64,000 nucleotides of DNA from NCBI RefSeq assembly GCF_014066305.1, contig NW_023501038.1, positions 1,529,001 through 1,593,000 on the forward strand, read 5' to 3'. Source of the stretch: Letharia columbiana. Taxonomy: Eukaryota > Ascomycota > Lecanoromycetes > Lecanorales > Parmeliaceae. Position 1 is the stretch's first letter; every line of letters begins with the position of its first letter. The translations under genes and the position numbers were made by a program. Shown in pieces: positions 57,671-64,000 of this stretch. The notes under the pieces were generated by a model. It was not told the origin of the DNA. It did not search any database and saw nothing but the letters and a program-made list of their open reading frames with translations.

Positions 57671-58417
57671 ATGCTTCCTCAACTCTGGCTCTTCACCATT
57701 TTGACGCCACTAGTGCTTGGTGTCCCCGTCCCTCGAGTATCAGTCATACCCAGCGTGAGGTCTAGTGACCGCACATCTGACATCGAAACTTCGGATGGCC
57801 CCCGGAAAATGGGAATCGACCATGCAAACAAAGCGAGTTGGCATCTTAAAGGCGATCAGAAGGAAGCCGGCAGTAAAACTGTCGTAGATGGCCAAGGAAG
57901 TCCATCGCTCGGCGGCTATACGGCTCATGGTACGGGTGTCAGCCACAGTGGTGGGTCTGTCTTGAACAGGGGACAGGATTCCAGTATCTCCGGGCAAGCT
58001 TCTGGTATCAATCCCCCAAGGTCATTGAGCACTGGGATCTCTGGTGGGACATCGGGTACACCATCGGGTGGTACTTTGGGAGAAATGTTGGAAGAAAGTT
58101 CTGATGGAAGCTCGCGTGGAACCTCATCTGACAGCGGACAATCCGAGGAACTCAAAGAGGGCGGAACGTATGAAGGTCACGGCGAGCACGGCGGTGGCAT
58201 GACATGGAGCGAAATGCTCAAGCAAATTGAACCTATCGGCAGCGGCAGTACAACCGGCAGTGCGAGCAACACCGGCAGCGAGAGAACGACCACTGATAGC
58301 AAGGGTACCACTACCGGCAGCAACATTCCTAGCGCAGACACGAACGGCATCATCATCGGCAGCGAAAGCACCACCGGCAGCGATGGAACTACTATTACAA
58401 CATCATGGCACAAGTAA
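57671..58417 (+). CDS. Secreted Ser/Gly/Thr-rich low-complexity protein
   Basis: The protein is 248 residues. The start MLPQLWLFTILTPLVLGVP gives a clean signal peptide; the frame is open only ten codons upstream. The mature chain is disordered, with Gly/Ser runs (GISGGTSGTPSGGTLGEM). A 3' tandem array of GSTTGS / NTGSERTTT / GTTTGS type units covers about residues 195-243. No Cys, GPI signal or known domain is seen. The end is abrupt (TITTSWHK); a 43-nt GT-AG option at 58415-58457 would extend the tail by a few residues but is unusually short. Confidence 0.65.
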   Translation: MLPQLWLFTILTPLVLGVPVPRVSVIPSVRSSDRTSDIETSDGPRKMGIDHANKASWHLKGDQKEAGSKTVVDGQGSPSLGGYTAHGTGVSHSGGSVLNRGQDSSISGQASGINPPRSLSTGISGGTSGTPSGGTLGEMLEESSDGSSRGTSSDSGQSEELKEGGTYEGHGEHGGGMTWSEMLKQIEPIGSGSTTGSASNTGSERTTTDSKGTTTGSNIPSADTNGIIIGSESTTGSDGTTITTSWHK

Positions 58418-60660
58418 CGGCTCACTCATCGACGAAAACCGCGGCGAGGACTTCAGGCAACCCAAGGCGGAAGAGGCCGGATAATTTTGGCCCAAGTGCT
58501 GGTCATGTCCTTGGGCTATCAAGACTGTGGATGGCGAGTGATTGCTGGATCTGTGATGGGAAGAGGCTTGGTTCCAGTTCAATTTGAACGATCTTTTCAT
58601 GTTTTGTGGCGACAGGACGGCTCTATATTAATCTGCTGTAGGAGGATGATTTGATTGGATGACATTATACTCTTTCGGGCATCAACACTATTCTGGACTT
58701 GGCATGAGTAGCTGATGGTGCTTGCATACTCGCGTTGACTTGGGTTTCAATTGAGAATGGTCCGGGGTCACTATCAAAACGCAGATGTTCTGCCTGGCAC
58801 ATACTTCCCGAAAACATAGTTCACTGTCATCCTTGTCGTGCAATTTCTCTGACATGAGATGGTACAATACCATGCCCTAGTGCAGTTTCTCCCTCACAAA
58901 TGTCACACCTATAGTGTCTGATGTAAATTGGTCGTCTGGCTTGTCAAAAAGGCAGGTACTCTGTGGTGCACCGAATCAATTGTCACACAAATATTGTGAA
59001 TCTAACGATGGTAAGTTCTCGATTCATGGATGCGTGAGACTTTTAATCGTGGGATGCAACTGCTCATTTTGTCCTGGTCGCTGGTAGACCCTTTCAGGAA
59101 GGGACGTCGGAAAAGGGGGGGGATCTACGAGGAGATCCTGAACGCCCACCCATAGTCATCATACAACGTATCATCGTTCGAAGCTCATCGGTATCATTCA
59201 GTGAACATGCTCGAGAAAATTCTTCCGTCGAAGAGTTGTTTTGGTTAAAGGCGAATGATAATTGGTGACGGTCCATAGGGTAATGTGGGTGTTCCGCTGT
59301 CCTCTGACTATGGCGCGAGCACATAGAACGTCCGCGCAATCTAAATGAGTTCAAGTAACACTCATCCAAGTTTTGAGGGCGTTTGAACGGCGTATGAAAA
59401 TCTATGCCATGACCATCCTCAAACGTTAATGCGTTAGGGAGAGGCATGAAAAGCTGGCGAAGCGGCCCCACTAGCAATCATACACCATACCTGACACACA
59501 CATATGCCCCCCCCCACCCGCCCCTCCTCCCAGCCTACAAGAAGCAATGAGAGTCTAGCTCAAAAACATTGCTCTTGTTAATCAACAAGTGCTCCCAAGA
59601 TTGCAAGTCCACTCTTCGTCATCTTGAGGACTGGTATCGCCACGGCTACCACCTCTCTAGCCAGCATGCCCCGACGTGGCCTCGCGCGTAGGGATTTTGT
59701 ATGTTGGAATCCTAGGTAATGAGGGCGTGCATCACAAATTCGTCGGTCACCACCATCCTCATCGCGCACTCCGACCAAATTAATATTAAAAAGGAGACAG
59801 CATTTGGGGAGGTGTGGAGTCCAGAAACACCAACACGTTTGGCGCTTGTGAACAAGCTTTCTTCACGAAACAAGCCGGTCTCCGGCGTAGGCGTTTGAGA
59901 TCCGAACCAACCCCTGCCTCTCTACCTCAGCAAAGTCTACGAGTACACTTCGCTCCGATCTTCCCGTCTCGACCTGGCATGATGGCATTTATGTTTCGGA
60001 ACAGTTTCAACAGCACGGAAGGGTACCTGACCGACGAGCTCGAAGCGCACCAAACGGTCATTTTCCAGAATGCACGTACCACACGCTCCATGAAGCCTTA
60101 AGCTCAGGCCAGTTTTCTAACGGAGCTCCCATGCCGCCCTTCAGGAACATCATCTATCAAGCTCAGACCGACTATTTGATTGGTCTGTGCTTGGAGGCTC
60201 ATAGCAGAAGAGACCGATGAGGCATATGAGGCCTCTTTCCTCGGGCTATTTCACCATACAACGTGCCGCGGCGACCGTAAAAGACGCCACATGTATCCGG
60301 CCAGTGTTTCGTACCTATATAGTTCGGTGAATGCAGCAGAGTGGTGGAGGAATAGCAAGCTGACAAGGAAGGCACCTCTCATTGGTGCAAAAGCTCCTCG
60401 AGATTCGAGGCAACCAGGAGGTGAGTCGGTCATTCTAGAGAAGGTGAAGCAGTAGCGCAAGGCCAAAATTGCAAAAAAGCTCCACGATCGAGTGCCACTA
60501 GCCTGTCGTATTGCTGTATAAGATCTGCGTCCACTCTTTGCTTGCAGAAAAATCGGCTTTGCATTCTCTGTTGTTGTTCACTTCAAAAGTACCAGGCGTA
60601 CTCGCATCAGTGAATTTCCGTCTCTTGCATTGCATCCCTGGTATTAATCCGTTTTCCATC
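58418..60660. other. Gene-poor intergenic region, 2.2 kb
   Basis: The best open frames (59094-59477 minus, 127 codons; 59814-60101 plus; 60180-60455 plus) have no recognisable domain and no splice partners. A C-rich run lies at 59506-59517. Confidence 0.4.
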
Positions 60661-61290
60661 ATGCATCTTCAACTCTTCCTCCTCGCCCTGGTGGCGCCGC
60701 TCGCCCTTTCCCTTCCTCAACCCATTGGCCAGGGCGAATCGGGTAACTTGGTCGCCAGGCAGGGGCCTGGTAACTTCACTGGTGGCGGTGAGGGTGGACA
60801 TCACAAAGAGAAACATCATGGCCCGCCAGGAGGTCCCCACCCAGCACGCGCCCTCATCGAACGTCAGGACTCCGGTAACTCAACGGTCCATGGCGGCAAA
60901 GGAGGACCACATGAGTTCAAGGGCAAGGAGCACCATGGCGGTCCTCCCCATCCGGAGCGCGATCTCAGCGAACGCCAAGAATCCGGTAACTCCACCGGCG
61001 GCGGCGAACACCACGGCGGCGGCAAATACCACCACGAAGGAGGCCACCCTGGTCCTAAGGTCGACAAGAGGATCGAAGAGGGCAATGGTACCACTGGTGG
61101 TATTACTGGCAAGGAGAAGTTCAAGCCGGATGGACACCATGGCGGCCCTCAGAGGCCTGGCGAGCATAAGAGGTCGATCGTCGATATGGTTCTGGACCGA
61201 AGACAGCACAACTCGACATCCTCTGGGGAAGAAGGGAATGGCAAACATGAGGGAAAGAAGGGTCATTTTGAGCACAATGGTCCCGAGTAA
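60661..61290 (+). CDS. Secreted His/Gly-rich repeat protein with regularly spaced basic cleavage sites
   Basis: The protein is 209 residues starting at the signal peptide MHLQLFLLALVAPLALSLP. The mature part consists of four to five imperfect repeats. Each opens after an Arg: AR33-QGPGNFT, ER68-QDSGNST, ER105-QESGNST, KR137-IEEGNGT, RR181-QHNST. An N-glycosylation sequon lies four residues after each of the first four sites. Repeat bodies are rich in His and Gly (GGHHKEKHHGPPGGPH, EHHGGGKYHHEGGH) and could bind metal ions. There is no Cys. The layout resembles kexin-processed repeat precursors of fungi, though only KR137, KR171 and RR181 are canonical dibasic sites. Function is unknown. Confidence 0.75.
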   Translation: MHLQLFLLALVAPLALSLPQPIGQGESGNLVARQGPGNFTGGGEGGHHKEKHHGPPGGPHPARALIERQDSGNSTVHGGKGGPHEFKGKEHHGGPPHPERDLSERQESGNSTGGGEHHGGGKYHHEGGHPGPKVDKRIEEGNGTTGGITGKEKFKPDGHHGGPQRPGEHKRSIVDMVLDRRQHNSTSSGEEGNGKHEGKKGHFEHNGPE

Positions 61291-62450
61291 GAATCGCCTT
61301 GTCATGCCTCGACAACACATTGTGGACAAAGTTTGGGCTTCGACTAAGCCTTTACTCATGTCACTGTCGATGTCGTTACCATGTAGTTATATATTTCTTG
61401 TATCGGAGGATTTGCTAGAGTGGAGGGCGAGACATGGCCATGATGGTCCGCTGGAGCAGAGTTAATTGGGAGAAGAACCATCGAGAACTCATGTTCTCAC
61501 TCACATTCATTGTATCTAATCCGCATCGCGAAGACGTCAGGTACATAGGTGCCAATGAGACCTCACATGGGCCTTCTGATTTTCGTGCTATCGTTGTAAT
61601 CTCTTCACCGAGAGTCTGACGTACCGAGTGCCCACTCATGGACCCCACTGATGCCCAACATGTAAGCCGCAGTAGCGAGGCATCAACCCAACATCGCGGC
61701 AAGTCAACACCGGAACTGCGACTGAAAACCAAGACACAGCGCTGCTTCGAACAAAGACCGAAAAGTCTTGCGCTACGCATTCCACGGATCAATCTTCGCT
61801 GTTCAGTAAATATATCTGCTTCAGTCTAGGCGTGCATCACCCACCAAATTCTCTCTCTCTCTCTCTCTCTCTTTCTCAAGCCTCCTCACCTACCCACAAC
61901 CATACGCGCCGTCTACCCGCCGTCCACAACCCTCGTGTTGAACCCGCATTGCTTCGAACATTTTCCGCCCTTTGGCGGCCGATAGATAGCAAAGATCTCA
62001 CCGTGTCAGTCCCATTCCGGTTTCTGGTTCAAGCGCATGGGCGAGCGTACAGCATCGCTTGCCGGTACTTGTAATATTTGATCGGGATCTCTCTTCATAG
62101 GCACGTCAGGCTCGGAGAGGAAGTTGTTGGGGATCTGCGCAAGGAGGGAGGGAGGGAGGCTACGGTGTCATTTTTGGACTGGTCCTGGGGGCTTGTCCTT
62201 TGGTCGTTCGTGCATTGCGTGAGTGGGGCAGACTTGGTCGCTTCTTTTGAGGGTAGGATGGAGAGGCTGGAGTGGCAATTATTAAACTCTGCGGGACCCG
62301 CGCCCAATATTTCTAGTCCTGCAAGGAGAGCTCCACGTGAATCTGGAGCCACATTTCAAGTACCGCCTCATGCCGACCCAAATCGTGGGCTTCAACGATC
62401 AGAATCAGTAATGTTTCTGTGAGATTGACCAATCGAAGAGGACTCAATGC
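61291..62450. other. Intergenic, 1.16 kb
   Basis: No supported gene. A short CT microsatellite lies at 61850-61876. It contains the 3' flanks of the His/Gly-rich gene and of the 2EXR-type gene. Confidence 0.5.
61850..61876 (+). repeat. (CT)n microsatellite
   Basis: About 27 bases of CT dinucleotides ending in CTTTCTC. It is shorter than, but similar to, the tract at 21.55 kb. Confidence 0.9.
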
Positions 62451-63656
62451 TCACCCATAGTATGTTGGTATGTTGTTCAATCGGTTGTATGTCCCACGTG
62501 GCGCCGCGGTGGTGGGTGGGGCCACTGCTGTACTCGTCGTAGCTGGGGTTGTATTTGTCGTGGTCGAAGGAGTAAGCATCGTACCAGCAGCCGTGGGAAC
62601 ATCGTCGTGCTCTGACTTGCTCTGGGCACGCCATGTAAGCAAAACGACGTAATAATCAAGCGTATCCCCAGGTCCCAACTCTTCCGACTCTGCGTCACTC
62701 CGCGGCGTAGACCTAAAAGGCGAAAAGCTCGCCGTGCTCCCCTGTCGAAGCTGCAATCCTGCTGGTACAGTGACAGCGTTGAGGCCCTTCGAGTGTTTCG
62801 ACCCCGTCCAAACTGACTTCTCAGTGCTTCCTTCGTCCATGACGAGCGCATTGCCGTCTCCCGATGGAAACTTCCAGGACCGTGCTTTTTCAATGATGGT
62901 ATCGAGCTCCGTCCTTTTCGCTTCAATCGTCTCCAACTCCATCTCCAATATCTTCAATCCCTTTAGATTCGCAAATCTGCTTCCCCAACTCCCACTCTCG
63001 TATGGTTGGTCGTCAGACACCCAGTCACCGACTCTGGCCCGGCCTTTCCTCTTCGGATCCAATGCCAACGGACTATTCTCTCCGAGGAGATTGTACCACC
63101 AATCCGTATGTCTGATCGTGATCCTGATTTTCCTTGGTCCGCCCTCTGGCCAACTGGTCGTGAAAGCCAGCCATTGATTCTTCCAGTCCTCGAGCCAGAA
63201 CTGCTGCGTAAATAGGTGGACGAATTGGACGACGTTCCGTTGCGAGAGCTTCATATGTCGATCATGGAGCAGATAATTTGTCGAGCCAGGCGGTATCCTC
63301 GGTTTTTCCACGCCCCATATGACATGCTCGTTGTGTACCACGGGCAGGAGATCCGTCTCGAGGTATACCCGTCGGCACGTTAACAACAAAGCGACTGCAA
63401 TTGCTCGCGCATGCGTGTAGCCGGGTCGATTCCAGAAGCTGTGCCTCGAATACGGGCGCGCAAGGTCTGGGTAGGCGAGGAGGGCATAATAGAATATGTG
63501 GTTTCGAATCTCGGCTGGCAGTGTAGAGAAGAGAGGGGAGGCGATTTGAGGATTAATATATGGACGGCTAGTTATCTTGGCGATGGCGGTGGGTTTTGAG
63601 GCATTCTTGAGGGCGCGCTTGCGTTGGATATAGTTGAAGGGGGTGGATGGTGCCAT
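62451..63656 (-). CDS. 2EXR/F-box-like domain protein of unknown function
   Basis: The protein is 401 residues from one exon. After a basic N-terminus, SPLFSTLPAEIRNHIFYYAL (about residues 40-59) is the typical LPxEIRxxIF opening of the 2EXR / F-box-like proteins that are expanded in filamentous ascomycetes. ALLLTCRRVYLETDLLP follows, the second family hallmark. The middle contains RKIRITIRHTDWWYN and LKGLKILEMELET. The C-terminus is a Thr/Ala/Pro low-complexity tail. These proteins are often called F-box-like but their partners are unknown. Confidence 0.85.
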   Translation of the reverse strand: MAPSTPFNYIQRKRALKNASKPTAIAKITSRPYINPQIASPLFSTLPAEIRNHIFYYALLAYPDLARPYSRHSFWNRPGYTHARAIAVALLLTCRRVYLETDLLPVVHNEHVIWGVEKPRIPPGSTNYLLHDRHMKLSQRNVVQFVHLFTQQFWLEDWKNQWLAFTTSWPEGGPRKIRITIRHTDWWYNLLGENSPLALDPKRKGRARVGDWVSDDQPYESGSWGSRFANLKGLKILEMELETIEAKRTELDTIIEKARSWKFPSGDGNALVMDEGSTEKSVWTGSKHSKGLNAVTVPAGLQLRQGSTASFSPFRSTPRSDAESEELGPGDTLDYYVVLLTWRAQSKSEHDDVPTAAGTMLTPSTTTNTTPATTSTAVAPPTTAAPRGTYNRLNNIPTYYG

Positions 63657-64000
63657 TGCGAACTGTTGAGTAGCTGAGAGTAGTGGTTGTGAGGATTTGG
63701 AGGCTTGAGAAGGGTCTGCATTTTAAGAGATACTTCAGTCTAGGGACGTGGAGCAAGGTTTTGAGATGAAAAGTACTTGAGATTCAAGCGCGCATCATCG
63801 AAGCGCTTCAAGGTGGGGAAGCGCTGCAGATCTCAAGCACGGGTCTTCGAAATGCCGGCGCTAAAGTACAAATGGCCTTAGAAAGTCTTGGCACGAAATT
63901 TTGCTGAAATTTCAGAAACGATTAGCGAAGGAAACGGATATGAAGGGGAGTGTGAAGTGCAACCGCAGGAAGAAAGAAGACCGGGTCCACAGAGCGATGG
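63657..64000. other. Upstream region of the 2EXR-type gene
   Basis: Promoter side of the last gene. No coding frame is supported up to the window end. Confidence 0.5.

Noticed and set aside
60661..61290. A dikaritin-type ribosomal peptide cluster
   Set aside because: The precursor layout is similar, but no UstYa/DUF3328 oxidase, peptidase or tyrosinase gene is in the window and the repeats lack the short Tyr-containing cores typical of known dikaritins.

Overview
The window is nuclear chromosomal DNA of a filamentous ascomycete (Pezizomycotina). Short spliceosomal introns of about 50-100 nt have GTRNGY-like donors, CTRAY branch sites and YAG acceptors. Monocistronic genes sit on both strands. 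Fungal-only families are present: a Ppo fatty-acid oxygenase, a Zn2Cys6 regulator, a rhodopsin-like/PTH11-like membrane protein and a 2EXR/F-box-like protein. A dothideomycete is my best guess from the mix of families, but no single marker proves it.

Layout. 1-10.2 kb: most of a giant TOM1/HUWE1-type HECT ubiquitin ligase (minus strand; the HECT end lies outside the window). 11.0-14.4 kb: a psi-factor-producing oxygenase (heme dioxygenase fused to P450). 15.5-16.5 kb: a histidine-phosphatase-fold protein with a C-terminal PCNA-binding-like motif. 18.3-19.5 kb: a GPI-anchored wall protein. 19.9-21.0 kb: very-long-chain enoyl-CoA reductase (TSC13). 22.6-24.4 kb: a cysteine-rich protein with two Zn2Cys6-like clusters. 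25.4-29.4 kb: dynactin p150Glued, with a probable GC-AG intron.

30-44 kb is mixed. It holds a Zn2Cys6 transcription factor, a small membrane protein and a seven-exon rhodopsin-like receptor. It also holds a lineage-specific orphan family (an intact copy at 42.1 kb, a frame-broken copy at 30.1-31.2 kb and a diverged member at 35.3 kb), a broken AIG2/GGCT-like gene, an AT-rich element with long terminal inverted repeats (40.30-40.77 kb) and one copy of a short repeat with a pol III B-box.

44.8-51.3 kb is again conserved: bifunctional 6-phosphofructo-2-kinase/fructose-2,6-bisphosphatase, peroxisomal half-ABC transporter PXA2, and an HSL-type alpha/beta hydrolase. 51.3-62.4 kb is gene-poor. It carries the second copy of the short repeat, a possible duplicate pair of small orphan genes, and three small secreted-protein genes on the plus strand. 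The last of these is a His/Gly-rich repeat protein with regularly spaced basic cleavage sites. The window closes with a 2EXR-type protein.

There is no operon, secondary-metabolite cluster, rRNA, complete tRNA or CRISPR array. Functional links are loose: fatty-acid metabolism (Ppo, TSC13, PXA2), glycolytic control (PFKFB), and surface or secreted proteins. All exon joins were worked out by eye from splice signals and frame continuity. Where no exon join is given, the gene is read as a single exon.
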